From Actinomycetes bacterium (GTDB lineage Bacteria > Actinomycetota > Actinomycetes > Nanopelagicales > Nanopelagicaceae): a DNA stretch of 64,000 nt. The DNA is taken from positions 1 through 64,000 of the forward strand of contig JANXZW010000015.1 in assembly GCA_025355305.1 (NCBI GenBank). The letters are read 5' to 3'. Position 1 is the first letter of the stretch, and every line of letters begins with the position of its first letter. The notes beneath the pieces are model-generated. The model was not told the origin of the DNA, searched no databases, and saw only the letters and a program-made list of their open reading frames with translations. Of this stretch, positions 41,595 through 50,632 are shown piece by piece. A program made the translations under genes and the position numbers.

Positions 41595-41600
41595 ACTTTA
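41595..41600 (-). promoter_or_regulatory. -10 hexamer, predicted leaderless promoter of accD
   Basis: TAAAGT on the minus strand ends 6 bases before the GTG at 41588. It would drive accD-accE-maf-accA. Confidence 0.45.
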
Positions 41601-41603
41601 CTA

Positions 41604-42362
41604 GTGAAGCGAGCTTCTGTGATACGTGCCTACCTAGATAACTCCGCGATATCAGCCGCACTCGTAACTGATTACTGGCGGGTACGCGTCCTGAGAGAAG
41701 TCGCCTCCACTCAAGATGAATTGAAATACCAACTCGTCAGTAATGGTGAGTGTGTGGTCGCCGAGTTCCAGAGCGCGGGGCGCGGTCGTCTTGATAGAAA
41801 GTTTGAATCGGTGGCTAATGTTGGATTGCTCTTTTCATTTTACATAGCGCCAGAGCGGAAGGAAGAGTGGGGATGGATTCCGCTCTTGGCTGGAATTGCT
41901 TGCGCGCGAACTCTTAATGAGATGACGGAGTCGAGATCTTTCACCACGAAGTGGCCCAATGATGTGATCTGCGAGAGTGGCAAGGTCGCCGGGATTTTAT
42001 GCGAACGCTACGGGGCCGGGATTATCGTGGGTATCGGCATCAATGTTTCAACGCTAAACAATGAGTTACCCGTCGAGACCGCCTCCTCTATCTTTATTGA
42101 GACCGGAATCGAGCTAGATCGAAATGAGTTACTTGTGGGAATTCTTAGCGCCTTTCAAGAGATCGTACGCAAATGGGAATCTGGTCACGATTTCATCCCT
42201 GCCTATCGGGCGCTTTCCAAGACAATCGGGAGTGAGGTGCAGATTTATTTGCCGGACTCTACAAGTCTCATCGGGATCGCAATTGGCGTCGATGAAGAAG
42301 GGCGCTTGAAGCTGGAGAGTGGAGATCTCATCGGTTCGGGCGATGTCGTGCATCTTCGGTAG
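41604..42362 (+). CDS. birA: biotin-[acetyl-CoA-carboxylase] ligase, no HTH domain
   Basis: 252 residues. Attaches biotin to the carrier Lys of acyl-CoA carboxylase. Features: STQDELK, the biotinyl-AMP loop SAGRGRLDRKF, KWPNDVIC and GKVAGILCE, then a C-terminal SH3-like domain. There is no N-terminal helix-turn-helix, so it is a ligase without repressor function. GTG 41604 is the reported start; GTG 41619 is a possible alternative. Divergent from accD, the same arrangement as in Mycobacterium. Confidence 0.93.
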   Translation: MKRASVIRAYLDNSAISAALVTDYWRVRVLREVASTQDELKYQLVSNGECVVAEFQSAGRGRLDRKFESVANVGLLFSFYIAPERKEEWGWIPLLAGIACARTLNEMTESRSFTTKWPNDVICESGKVAGILCERYGAGIIVGIGINVSTLNNELPVETASSIFIETGIELDRNELLVGILSAFQEIVRKWESGHDFIPAYRALSKTIGSEVQIYLPDSTSLIGIAIGVDEEGRLKLESGDLIGSGDVVHLR

Positions 42363-42365
42363 ACT
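42360..42365 (+). promoter_or_regulatory. -10 hexamer, predicted leaderless promoter of purK
   Basis: TAGACT ends 6 bases before the GTG at 42372. Its first three bases are the birA stop codon. Confidence 0.55.
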
Positions 42366-42371
42366 CACAAC

Positions 42372-43496
42372 GTGGATTTCCCAACCGTCGGAGTAATTGG
42401 AGCGGGTCAACTCGCCCGCATGATGGTGCCACCCGCAGTTGATTTAGGTATCACCCTTTCACTCTTTGCCGGATCACCAACGGAGAGCGGAGCACAAATT
42501 GCACCACACACCGTGGGATCACTGGCCGATCAAGAAGCCGTTTTACAATGGGCTCGCAGATGTGATGTTGTCACTTTTGAACACGAATTAATCCCGCAGG
42601 AGCTGATCGAGGCAATTTCTGCAACTGGCGTAAAGGTCTTTCCTACCGCCTCCTCATTCCTCTTCAGTCAGAACAAGTTGGCAATGCGCCAGAAGATGCA
42701 GGAGCTTGGTCTTCCTAATCCGGTTTGGCAGGCTTACGAAGGTGGCGAGGTTTCAATCAATTATCCACTTATCGCCAAGAGTGTCTCTGGTGGATATGAC
42801 GGACGCGGAGTCTTCATCATCAACGAGTTGGAGGAGTTGCAAACACTCCACGAGAGAGTGGGGCAAAAACTTTTACTCGAGGAGAAGCTCTCCTTTGATT
42901 TCGAAATCGCAATCATGGTCGCCCGTTCACCGCAGGGTCAGGCAGCTACCTGGGCGCCAACGCTGACGGTGCAGCGCAATGGAATATGTACAGAGACCGT
43001 TACTCCAATTCCAAATTTCTCTCCTGCTCTGGCTGCCCAGACCGTACAAATTGCGCTCCAGATCGCACGGGGCATCGATCTGGTTGGAGTTATGGCTGTG
43101 GAGATCTTTGTGGTGGGGGAGAGCTTGATTATTAATGAACTTGCACTGCGTCCACATAACTCTGGGCACTGGAGCATTGAAGGGGCTGTAACAAGTCAAT
43201 TTGAGCAACATTTGCGTGCTGTCTTGGACCTTCCACTCGGTGATACCTCGCTCGTCGCACCTTTTGCCGTGATGGGCAACGTCATTGGAGTTGAAACCGA
43301 TAAGAGCCCTGATCTTTATAAGCCCTACCTGCATTTGATGGCTCGCATACCCGGGCTCAAGATTCATCAATATATGAAGGAGTTGCGTCCTGGACGCAAG
43401 GTCGGACACGTCACCTTGTTGGGTGAGGATCTTCTACACTTGAGATCTGAAGTTAGCCACGCCGTTGATTACCTGAGTGGAGCTATTGATGAGTAA
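42372..43496 (+). CDS. purK: 5-(carboxyamino)imidazole ribonucleotide synthase
   Basis: 374 residues. ATP-dependent carboxylation of AIR to N5-CAIR. An ATP-grasp enzyme with [12 protein letters not shown] at the N-terminus, [20 protein letters not shown] and [20 protein letters not shown] start directly after birA. Overlaps purE by 8 bases; the two enzymes act in sequence. Confidence 0.97.
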   Translation: MDFPTVGVIGAGQLARMMVPPAVDLGITLSLFAGSPTESGAQIAPHTVGSLADQEAVLQWARRCDVVTFEHELIPQELIEAISATGVKVFPTASSFLFSQNKLAMRQKMQELGLPNPVWQAYEGGEVSINYPLIAKSVSGGYDGRGVFIINELEELQTLHERVGQKLLLEEKLSFDFEIAIMVARSPQGQAATWAPTLTVQRNGICTETVTPIPNFSPALAAQTVQIALQIARGIDLVGVMAVEIFVVGESLIINELALRPHNSGHWSIEGAVTSQFEQHLRAVLDLPLGDTSLVAPFAVMGNVIGVETDKSPDLYKPYLHLMARIPGLKIHQYMKELRPGRKVGHVTLLGEDLLHLRSEVSHAVDYLSGAIDE

Positions 43497-43998
43497 AGAT
43501 GTTGCGATTGTGATGGGATCTGACTCTGATTGGCCCACCATGCAAGAGGCTGCGACTGTCCTAGATGAACTCGGTATTTCTTACCACGTTGATGTCGTGA
43601 GTGCCCACCGCACCCCTCGTGAAATGTTGGACTTTGCGAGCGGCGCCGTTGCAGCTGGCTACAAGGTGATAATTGCAGGCGCCGGTGGCGCAGCGCACCT
43701 GCCTGGAATGATCGCCGCCGCTACTACCTTGCCGGTCATTGGAGTGCCCGTTGCTCTCAAAGTTTTGGATGGGATGGATTCACTTCTCTCTATTGTGCAG
43801 ATGCCCGCGGGAGTGCCTGTGGCAACTGTCGGTGTGGGAAACGCAAAGAATGCTGGGCTCTTGGCGGCTCGGATTCTCGGCTCAAGCGATAGCGCGATCG
43901 CCTCCAAAGTCGGTGAGTTGATGGAGAGCGCACGGGTCGCCTCGCTGGAAAAGAGTAAATCCTTAAACGCTAAACGAAATACGCGGACCGGCTTTTAA
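43489..43998 (+). CDS. purE: N5-carboxyaminoimidazole ribonucleotide mutase
   Basis: 169 residues. Converts N5-CAIR to CAIR. Signatures: [23 protein letters not shown] and [14 protein letters not shown] 43489 lies inside purK, with GGAG about 8 bases upstream; it is preferred over the in-frame start 12 bases earlier. Confidence 0.98.
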   Translation: MSKDVAIVMGSDSDWPTMQEAATVLDELGISYHVDVVSAHRTPREMLDFASGAVAAGYKVIIAGAGGAAHLPGMIAAATTLPVIGVPVALKVLDGMDSLLSIVQMPAGVPVATVGVGNAKNAGLLAARILGSSDSAIASKVGELMESARVASLEKSKSLNAKRNTRTGF

Positions 43999-44026
43999 AA
44001 GATCAAATATTGAAATATTTAGATAT

Positions 44027-45340
44027 TTAGATATTAGAACGACCCAAGGCTCGAAACTTCCATCCGGCAGCGCGCCACCTATCGCGATCCAAAGCGTTGC
44101 GTCCATCGATGATGATCGGATTAGAAACGAGTTTTAATAGTTCAGCGGGATCAATCTCACGATAGAGCTTCCACTCCGTAAGGTGTAGCACTAAATCTGC
44201 ACCTACAACGCATTCATTGATCTCTTCGGTAAAGTTCAACACGGGGAAACGCCTGCGAGCATTTTCGATCGCCTTTGGATCATGAACGGTAACTAAAGCA
44301 CCAGCCGCCTGAATCTGTGCCGCAATGTCCAGTGCAGGGGAGTCGCGAACGTCATCACTATCGGGCTTGAATGCGGCACCGAGAACTGCAATCTTCCTCC
44401 CTCTTAGATCTTCGGAGAGATCTTTTCGGACCAGGTCGATCATGCGGGTGCGAGCGCGTACATTAATTGAGTCGATCTCGCGTAAAAATTCCAGGGCTTG
44501 TTCTGCTCCAAGTTCTTGTGCGCGTGCCATGAAGGCGCGAATATCTTTCGGTAAACATCCGCCACCGAATCCGATTCCTGCTTGCAAGAATCGACTACCG
44601 ATGCGGGGGTCATATCCAATTGCCTTGGCAAGCACGGTGACATCCCCGCCTGCCGCCTCACAGACTTCGGCCATTGCATTGATAAAGGAGATTTTTGTGG
44701 CGAGGAATGAGTTTGCAGCCACTTTAACTAATTCTGCTGTAGGTAGATCTGCAACCACCCAAGGGGTTTCTTCCGCGAGGTTCTTTGCGTACACCTCGCG
44801 GAGCAGTCCCTCTGCGCGATCGTTGGTGACACCAACGACGAGGCGGTTTGGCTTCAAGGTGTCTTCGACGGCAAAACCTTCGCGCAGGAACTCGGGATTC
44901 CACGCAAGATCAGCCTCTGGATTAATGGCGAGGAGTTTACTGCGCAGCTTTGCTGCTGTACCGACGGGGACGGTAGATTTACCAACCACGAGTGAACCCG
45001 CTTTAATGATGGGGGCGATCGCGGCGATCGCACCAAAGACATATGTCAGATCGGCGGCTAATCCATCTTTTACCTGGGGAGTTCCCACGCAGATAAAGTG
45101 CAGATCGCAGTCGCTTATCTCATGGAAATTAGCGGAGAAAGAGAGCCGCCCAGATGCCAACTCAACCTGCAGTAGCTCCTGCAACCCCGGTTCATAGAAA
45201 GGAATAGTTCCAGATGCAAGGCTCGCAATTTTGGCCGGGTCTATATCAATGCCGATAACCTCGAAGCCAAGGCTCGACATACAGGCAGCGTGGGTGGCGC
45301 CTAGGTATCCGGTACCAATCACAGAGATTTTGAGGGTCAT
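44027..45340 (-). CDS. ugd: UDP-glucose 6-dehydrogenase
   Basis: 437 residues. Two-step NAD-dependent oxidation of UDP-glucose to UDP-glucuronate for cell-surface glycans. An N-terminal Rossmann GTGYLGATHAACM, FICVGTPQ, VGKSTVPVGTA, NPEFLREGFAVEDTL and the catalytic Cys in GGGCLPKDIRAF are all visible. ATG 45340 lies 7 bases after TACTAT. Divergent from a glycosyltransferase gene that could use its product. Confidence 0.95.
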   Translation of the reverse strand: MTLKISVIGTGYLGATHAACMSSLGFEVIGIDIDPAKIASLASGTIPFYEPGLQELLQVELASGRLSFSANFHEISDCDLHFICVGTPQVKDGLAADLTYVFGAIAAIAPIIKAGSLVVGKSTVPVGTAAKLRSKLLAINPEADLAWNPEFLREGFAVEDTLKPNRLVVGVTNDRAEGLLREVYAKNLAEETPWVVADLPTAELVKVAANSFLATKISFINAMAEVCEAAGGDVTVLAKAIGYDPRIGSRFLQAGIGFGGGCLPKDIRAFMARAQELGAEQALEFLREIDSINVRARTRMIDLVRKDLSEDLRGRKIAVLGAAFKPDSDDVRDSPALDIAAQIQAAGALVTVHDPKAIENARRRFPVLNFTEEINECVVGADLVLHLTEWKLYREIDPAELLKLVSNPIIIDGRNALDRDRWRAAGWKFRALGRSNI

Positions 45341-45347
45341 TGCGCCG

Positions 45348-45353
45348 ATAGTA
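45348..45353 (-). promoter_or_regulatory. -10 hexamer, predicted leaderless promoter of ugd
   Basis: TACTAT on the minus strand ends 7 bases before the ATG at 45340. Confidence 0.5.
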
Positions 45354-45382
45354 ACGCTCCGAAACGGTAGCGTGAGCGCTCT

Positions 45383-46381
45383 ATGACTCTGGACAATGCA
45401 AATTCGCGAGAAACTCCGCAGGGCGTTAGCCCGGGGGTTTCAGTTGTCCTGCCCATTTTGAACGAGGAGCGCTTTCTAGATCAAGGGATTAAGGCGATCC
45501 TGGCGCAGCGCTACGACGGTCCACTTGAAGTCATTCTGGCTTTGGGGCCATCGCAAGACCGTACTGATGAGATTGCAACCGAGCTCGCTGCGCAGGATTC
45601 GCGGGTGGTACTCGTCCAAAATCCCTCTGGCCGAACCGCTGCAGCGCTGAACTTGGCGATTGCAGCCTCCCGCTACTCCTTTATTTGCCGGATCGACGGT
45701 CACGCTGAAATTTCAGAGAGTTATATCGCCGCTGCGGTGCAGACAATGGCCGAGACCGGTGCGGTAAACGTAGGCGGCATTATGGCGGCCTCAGGAGTTG
45801 GTGCCTTTGAGCGCGCGGTCGCCACCGCAATGCGTTCACCGCTTGGAGTCGGAGCAGCGCGCTTTCATGTTGGCGGCAAAGCAGGTCCGGCGGATACCGT
45901 CTACTTGGGTGTATTTGAGAAGAGGGCCTTGCTCGCAGTTGGAGGATATGACGAGAGATTTATTCGGGCTCAGGATTGGGAGTTGAACTTCCGCCTACGT
46001 CAAGCTGGAGGAACTATCTGGTTCGATCCAGATTTAGTCGTGACCTATCGTCCCCGCCCTAACTTGCGAAGACTCTCGAAGCAATATTTTGAGTATGGCC
46101 GTTGGCGGCGCGCTGTAAGTCGAAGCCATAAAGGCACGATCAACTTTCGCTATTTGGCACCACCGGTTGCCGTCATAATTATCGCCCTCTCCTTGGCACT
46201 CGGGTCGCTTGTAAATCCATTTCTCTTCCTCCCGGCAGGTGCATATTTTCTTGGAAATCTTCTAGGCTCATTTCTTATTGGTAAAGATGTGAAAGAGAAA
46301 ATAATCTTGCCGGCAGTCCTTGCGACGATGCACTTTTCTTGGGGAATTGGTTTCATTACATCTCCAAAGGGTTTGGTCTAA
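45383..46381 (+). CDS. family 2 glycosyltransferase
   Basis: 332 residues. A GT-A fold glycosyltransferase (VSVVLPILNEERFLDQGI near residues 19-36, FICRIDGHAEI with the metal-binding DxD-like region, AQDWELNFRLRQAGG with the ED-type base), followed by hydrophobic segments at the C-terminus that anchor it to the membrane. It resembles ExoA-type exopolysaccharide enzymes. Acceptor unknown. Two bases separate it from the SpoIID-like gene, so both are cotranscribed. A TANNNT hexamer (TAGCGT, 45368-45373) lies 9 bases before the ATG. Confidence 0.85.
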   Translation: MTLDNANSRETPQGVSPGVSVVLPILNEERFLDQGIKAILAQRYDGPLEVILALGPSQDRTDEIATELAAQDSRVVLVQNPSGRTAAALNLAIAASRYSFICRIDGHAEISESYIAAAVQTMAETGAVNVGGIMAASGVGAFERAVATAMRSPLGVGAARFHVGGKAGPADTVYLGVFEKRALLAVGGYDERFIRAQDWELNFRLRQAGGTIWFDPDLVVTYRPRPNLRRLSKQYFEYGRWRRAVSRSHKGTINFRYLAPPVAVIIIALSLALGSLVNPFLFLPAGAYFLGNLLGSFLIGKDVKEKIILPAVLATMHFSWGIGFITSPKGLV

Positions 46382-46383
46382 AT

Positions 46384-47664
46384 ATGAAGCGCTTTATGAT
46401 GTTGGTGTTGCTCTTCTCTCTGCCAACTAGCGCTCTCGCTGCAACGATCCCTCCGCACTTTGTATTAACTGGATCAGGCTTCGGTCATGGAGTTGGAATG
46501 AGTCAGATAGGTGCGCAAGGCCAGGCCATGGAGGGTCAGAGCGCACAATATATTTTGAACTATTGGTTTCCCGGCACCCAAGTTCAATCTGTTCCAGATA
46601 CGCAGTTAGTCCGAGTCAATATTGCTCACCGTGCAACGTTTGCAACTATTGCCCTCGCCCCAGGATTCTCTCGCTCAAATATTGATCTCTCGAGTAATTC
46701 AGATGGCTCACTTAATAACGGTGGCCTCGGCGATAGTTCTAGCATCTACAAGTTTTCACTTCTCGGTAAGCAAATAGGCGCCCAAATGACCCAAATGACC
46801 CTAATGAATGGTAAAGGATTGGTCCCACAAGCCTTCGCTCCACAACCACTTTGGAGTATTTATTGGACGGGTACCGCGGCATTTCCAAATCCTTCAGGTG
46901 GTCTGACCGGTCCAAAGCCGCAACCATTCACTGCCATCAAAGTAACGACGAGTTCGGGCTCTATCCAGTTGCGATACGGCCAACTGCAGTTGAAAGTGGT
47001 TGCAGGCAAGATAGAAATAACTGCGACGATGACCCTAGAGCAGTATCTGCTCGGGGTAGGTGAGATCTCATCAAGTTGGCTTCCGGCCGCGCTACAAGCA
47101 CAAGCTATTGCTTCTCGAACTTATGCCCTTGCGCATTCTGCATTTCGTCCGTCTTGCGACTGCAATCTTTACAGCACCACAACTGATCAGGCCTATATTG
47201 GCTATGCGAAGGAGTCAGAAGTCGGGGTTGGGCAGAATTGGATTGCGGCGGTTACGGCGACCGAGATCGATGCCACCGATGCACAGGTTATTTACTATCT
47301 AGGCGCGCCAATCTCGGTCTTCTTCTTTTCATCTGATGGTGGGCAAACACAGAGGAGCGCAGATGTGTGGGGAACGGCGTTGCCCTACCTCACCAACGTG
47401 CCGGACCCGTGGAGTCTTGATATCTTCTTAAATCCTCAATACGCCCATTGGCAGCGGGTCCTAATTCAAAAAGATGTTGCAAAAGCATTTAACTTGCCAG
47501 ATGTAATGAGCTTGGCGATTACAGTGCGCACCGTTACAAATAGTGCGACGCTGATTACTGCAACTTCAAGTACGGGTGGTAGCGCACAATTGTCCGTCGG
47601 AGATTTCAAAACCAAGATGCGCTTACCCTCTTCATGGTTTGAGATCGCACCAACGGTTTTTTAG
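46384..47664 (+). CDS. secreted SpoIID/LytB-domain protein
   Basis: 426 residues. A signal peptide (MKRFMMLVLLFSLPTSALA) is followed directly by GHGVGMSQIGAQG (residues 34-46), then a central linker and the SpoIID catalytic-type region: TLEQYLLGVGEISSSW, ALQAQAIASRTYAL, SSDGGQTQRSADVWG. In Bacillus SpoIID, a lytic transglycosylase, the GHGVGMSQ motif is at the C-terminal end; here it comes first. A peptidoglycan-remodelling role outside sporulation is inferred. No cell-wall binding domain recognised. The ORF is open upstream, but ATG 46384 fits the signal peptide. Confidence 0.82.
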   Translation: MKRFMMLVLLFSLPTSALAATIPPHFVLTGSGFGHGVGMSQIGAQGQAMEGQSAQYILNYWFPGTQVQSVPDTQLVRVNIAHRATFATIALAPGFSRSNIDLSSNSDGSLNNGGLGDSSSIYKFSLLGKQIGAQMTQMTLMNGKGLVPQAFAPQPLWSIYWTGTAAFPNPSGGLTGPKPQPFTAIKVTTSSGSIQLRYGQLQLKVVAGKIEITATMTLEQYLLGVGEISSSWLPAALQAQAIASRTYALAHSAFRPSCDCNLYSTTTDQAYIGYAKESEVGVGQNWIAAVTATEIDATDAQVIYYLGAPISVFFFSSDGGQTQRSADVWGTALPYLTNVPDPWSLDIFLNPQYAHWQRVLIQKDVAKAFNLPDVMSLAITVRTVTNSATLITATSSTGGSAQLSVGDFKTKMRLPSSWFEIAPTVF

Positions 47665-48572
47665 TTTGAGTGCAGGATGGAATTCAAACCTTCCCAGCCA
47701 CCAACCTTCGGAACAACTTCTAAATTTCCGCTCATCGAGTTGCGGCGGAAGATTAAATTATTAGCGCCAGAGAGTTCGCGCGCTTTAACGACATTTCCAT
47801 CAGGCAGGCTGATTTTTGAACCTGCGGTGATATATGTTCCAGATTCGATGACACAGTCATTGCCAAGAGAAATGCCAAGACCTGAATTTGCACCAAGGAG
47901 GCAACGCTCCCCGATGGAGATAACTTCTTTTCCGCCGCCGCTTAGGGTACCCATGATGGAAGCTCCACCCCCAACATCGCTTCCATCGCCCACCATAACG
48001 CCAGCGCTGATGCGGCCTTCGACCATCGATTTACCCATTGTTCCCGCATTGAAGTTAACAAAGCCCTCGTGCATGACGGTGGTTCCAGCGGAGAGATAAG
48101 CGCCAAGGCGTACGCGATCCGCATCTGCAATTCGAACACCCTCTGGAATAACATAATCAACCATTCGTGGAAACTTATCGACGCTGTAGATAGTTATGTT
48201 GCCGTGAGCTGCGCGTAATTTTGCGCGAGTGCTTTCAAAGTCAACCAGTGAGCATGGTCCTGCTGAAGTCCAGGCAACGTTTGTCAGTAGACCAAAGATT
48301 CCGTCAAGGTTTACGCCGTGCGGCTTTACCAGCCGATGGGAGAGCAAGTGCAGTCGGAGGAAGGCGTCGGTGGCGTTTGTTGGGGCGGCATCTAGATCGA
48401 TCTCAAGGTCCACAGCTACTTTTGTTACTTCTCTGAGAGGGTCAGGATCGAGTAGGGCCGAGCGGTCGGCGGCCGCCGCAAACGCAGCAAGTCCCACCTG
48501 CAGGAACCAACAATCTAGGAGATCCCCGTTCGCTGCGAGGGTTGCTACGCCACTTCCAAAGGCTTTTCTCAT
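47661..48572 (-). CDS. dapD: 2,3,4,5-tetrahydropyridine-2,6-dicarboxylate N-succinyltransferase
   Basis: 303 residues. Succinylates tetrahydrodipicolinate in lysine/DAP synthesis. It has the left-handed beta-helix hexapeptide pattern (VRLGAYLSAGTTVMHEGFVNFNAGTMG ... GERCLLGANSGLGISLGN) and the longer N-terminal domain of actinobacterial DapD. ATG 48572 lies 7 bases after TAGCGT. It overlaps the convergent SpoIID-like gene by 4 bases. dapC, the next pathway gene, is at 61918. Confidence 0.95.
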   Translation of the reverse strand: MRKAFGSGVATLAANGDLLDCWFLQVGLAAFAAAADRSALLDPDPLREVTKVAVDLEIDLDAAPTNATDAFLRLHLLSHRLVKPHGVNLDGIFGLLTNVAWTSAGPCSLVDFESTRAKLRAAHGNITIYSVDKFPRMVDYVIPEGVRIADADRVRLGAYLSAGTTVMHEGFVNFNAGTMGKSMVEGRISAGVMVGDGSDVGGGASIMGTLSGGGKEVISIGERCLLGANSGLGISLGNDCVIESGTYITAGSKISLPDGNVVKARELSGANNLIFRRNSMSGNLEVVPKVGGWEGLNSILHSN

Positions 48573-48579
48573 GGAGCGA

Positions 48580-48585
48580 ACGCTA
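48580..48585 (-). promoter_or_regulatory. -10 hexamer, predicted leaderless promoter of dapD
   Basis: TAGCGT on the minus strand ends 7 bases before the ATG at 48572. Confidence 0.4.
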
Positions 48586-48654
48586 TCAAATGGCTTAAGG
48601 AGCAGGATTTTTCCGCCTCATTGAATGGGCGTACTACTTTGTTACGGCTACTAG

Positions 48655-48660
48655 TAATCT
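48655..48660 (+). promoter_or_regulatory. -10 hexamer, predicted leaderless promoter of the sigma region 4 gene
   Basis: TAATCT ends 7 bases before the ATG at 48668. Confidence 0.5.
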
Positions 48661-48667
48661 CCTATCT

Positions 48668-48871
48668 ATGAAGCCGGTGCCGTCTCTCGCGGAAGTTATC
48701 GCGAGCCTTCCGGAGGAGGAGCGAATTGTGCTCTCTCTGCATTATGTCAAGGGTATGGCGACCGGCGATATCGCACAGACCCTCGGTGTCCCATGCAAGG
48801 CGGTAGAAACGGTGATAGAGCAGGGGAAAAGGCGGCTATTTGCCGCCCTTGATTTCCCACCGTTAGCCTGA
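48668..48871 (+). CDS. stand-alone sigma-70 region 4-like small protein
   Basis: 67 residues. The whole protein is one helix-turn-helix of the sigma region 4 type: LPEEERIVLSLHYVKGMATGDIAQTLGVPCKAVETVIEQGKRRL. Regions 1-3 are absent, and none of them is seen in the upstream sequence, so it cannot act as a complete sigma factor. It could be a DNA-binding or sigma-associated regulator, or a remnant of an ECF sigma gene. A predicted leaderless promoter and intact frame favour a real gene. Confidence 0.7.
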   Translation: MKPVPSLAEVIASLPEEERIVLSLHYVKGMATGDIAQTLGVPCKAVETVIEQGKRRLFAALDFPPLA

Positions 48872-48925
48872 TGCGAGATACTTCTCCCTACATTCTTCAT
48901 TGTTTTGAGGTAAGGGAGTTTCACC

Positions 48926-49105
48926 ATGGCAGCCATGAAACCACGTACTGGCGATGGTCCCATGGAGGTCACCAAGGAGGCTCGTAGCCTAGTGATGCGT
49001 ATTCCTCTGGAAGGTGGCGGCCGCCTGGTCGTTGAGCTCAACGTCGAAGAGGCGACTAATCTCGGAAACGCCCTGCAGGCGGCAGTCGCTCTTGTAAAGA
49101 AATAG
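48926..49105 (+). CDS. DUF3117 family protein
   Basis: 59 residues. A highly conserved small actinobacterial protein of unknown function, recognised by MAAMKPRTGDGPMEVTKEAR and EGGGRLVVELNVEEA. Unlike many neighbours it has a Shine-Dalgarno sequence (AAGGGAG) 7 bases before the ATG. pepA begins 9 bases after its stop. Confidence 0.88.
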   Translation: MAAMKPRTGDGPMEVTKEARSLVMRIPLEGGGRLVVELNVEEATNLGNALQAAVALVKK

Positions 49106-49114
49106 CGCCCTCGA

Positions 49115-50632
49115 ATGCGCCTACCCCAGCCAACTTTTTCCACTGTAGGCAAGCAGAGTGAGCAAAGTTTAGAGAGCTTTAACGCGCTGGTCCTTCCCGC
49201 TCATCTCTCCGAGGAGGGCGCAGTTCTTGCCACCAACTCCATTACGGATCAACTGCTAGCCGTAACTGGGCAGAACTTTGCGGAAATTCTCGCTATGTGG
49301 CCCGATTTCACCGCGAAGCCCGGTGAGATTCTAGAAATTCCTCTCAATTCCGCCAAAAAACTGCACCGACTTTATATCCTGGGATTTGGCACTGGATCGG
49401 TTGAAGAGTCGCGCAAGGCCGGGGCATCGCTCGGGCGCAGGGTGAAAGCAACTGGCTACTCGATATTTAGCGCATACCTCGGTAATTTCGATGCAACGGT
49501 GGCGCACCTGGTTGCCATCTCACTCTCGCAATATGGGTGGAGCGTGAAGAGCGATTACTCCAAGAGCGATAAGAGTGCGCGCGCCAAGGGTGAGACAGTC
49601 TTCAGCTTTGATACGAGTCTGCGCGAGGCCACCATGCGTGCAAGAATTTTAGCAGAAGCGGTTTGGACCACCCGGGATTTAATACATACGCCGTCAAACA
49701 TAAAGAACCCTGGTTGGATGGCGACCCAAGCTAAAAACTTGGTAAAGAAGAGCAAATCACCTGATCTCGCTGTCACCATTAAAAAGGGCGCTGCACTGGA
49801 AAAATTTGGTGGGATGTGTGCTGTCGGAAATTCTGCTCCCGCAACGCCGCCACACCTCATTGAGGTTTCTTATGCTCCGAGCGGAAGTGAAAATTGGCCG
49901 CATGTGGTTTTAGTGGGCAAGGGAATCACGTATGACACTGGCGGCATCTCTCTTAAGCGGCCCTATGCCACGATGATTCCAATGAAGAGCGATATGGCGG
50001 GAGCTGCAGCGATTCTTGCAGCGACCGTTGCCATGGCAGAGATTAAGCCGCGGGTACGTATCACAGCCTTGATGATGTGCGCCGCAAATATGGTTTCCGG
50101 AACCGCGCAACGTCCCTCCGATGTAATCACTCAGTACGGCGGCACAAGCGTTGAGATTGTTAACACCGATGCGGAAGGACGCCTCGTTCTTGCAGATGGC
50201 CTTGCCTATGCCGACCTTGAACTCAATCCCGATTACCTGCTCGATATCGCCACCCTCACTGGATCTGCGACTGTGGGTCTGGGAAAACAATATGGAGCGA
50301 TGTACTCTCGCAATCTTGCGCTCATTGCCCAGTTACACGAAATTGGCGATCGAATCGGCGATCGAGTCTGGCCGATGCCTTTGGTAGATGATTACAAACC
50401 CTCTTTAGCGAGCCAAGTCGCCGATCTCAACCACGATGCCTCAGCGCAGAGTTTTGGCGCTGGCTCAGTCACCGCGGCTCTCTTTCTTGAGCGTTTTGTT
50501 GGTGGACGCAAGTGGGTGCACCTAGATATTGCAGGTCCTGCGCGCTCTGAAGTTGACGCTGGAGAATTGATCAAAGGTGGCACAGGTTTTGGCGCTCGTC
50601 TGCTGATCGAATGGCTAGCATCTCTCTCATGA
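49115..50632 (+). CDS. pepA: leucyl aminopeptidase (M17)
   Basis: 505 residues. A cytosolic two-metal aminopeptidase. The C-terminal catalytic domain has GKGITYDTGGISLKRP (metal-binding Lys and Asp), MKSDMAGAAAILAA and the family signature NTDAEGRLVLADGLAYA. The N-terminal macro-like domain is less conserved. Starts 9 bases after DUF3117 and overlaps the O-methyltransferase gene by 4 bases. Confidence 0.95.
   Translation: MRLPQPTFSTVGKQSEQSLESFNALVLPAHLSEEGAVLATNSITDQLLAVTGQNFAEILAMWPDFTAKPGEILEIPLNSAKKLHRLYILGFGTGSVEESRKAGASLGRRVKATGYSIFSAYLGNFDATVAHLVAISLSQYGWSVKSDYSKSDKSARAKGETVFSFDTSLREATMRARILAEAVWTTRDLIHTPSNIKNPGWMATQAKNLVKKSKSPDLAVTIKKGAALEKFGGMCAVGNSAPATPPHLIEVSYAPSGSENWPHVVLVGKGITYDTGGISLKRPYATMIPMKSDMAGAAAILAATVAMAEIKPRVRITALMMCAANMVSGTAQRPSDVITQYGGTSVEIVNTDAEGRLVLADGLAYADLELNPDYLLDIATLTGSATVGLGKQYGAMYSRNLALIAQLHEIGDRIGDRVWPMPLVDDYKPSLASQVADLNHDASAQSFGAGSVTAALFLERFVGGRKWVHLDIAGPARSEVDAGELIKGGTGFGARLLIEWLASLS

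Noticed and set aside
43999-44026. AT-rich stretch with repeated ATATTTAG units between purE and ugd, considered as a terminator or regulatory repeat.
   Set aside because: It has only short, weak pairing with no stable stem, and is too short to support a call.
44325-45197. Long open frame (290 codons) antisense to ugd.
   Set aside because: It runs through a clearly conserved gene on the other strand, has no recognisable domain and is Ser/Arg/Ala-rich, as expected of an antisense shadow.
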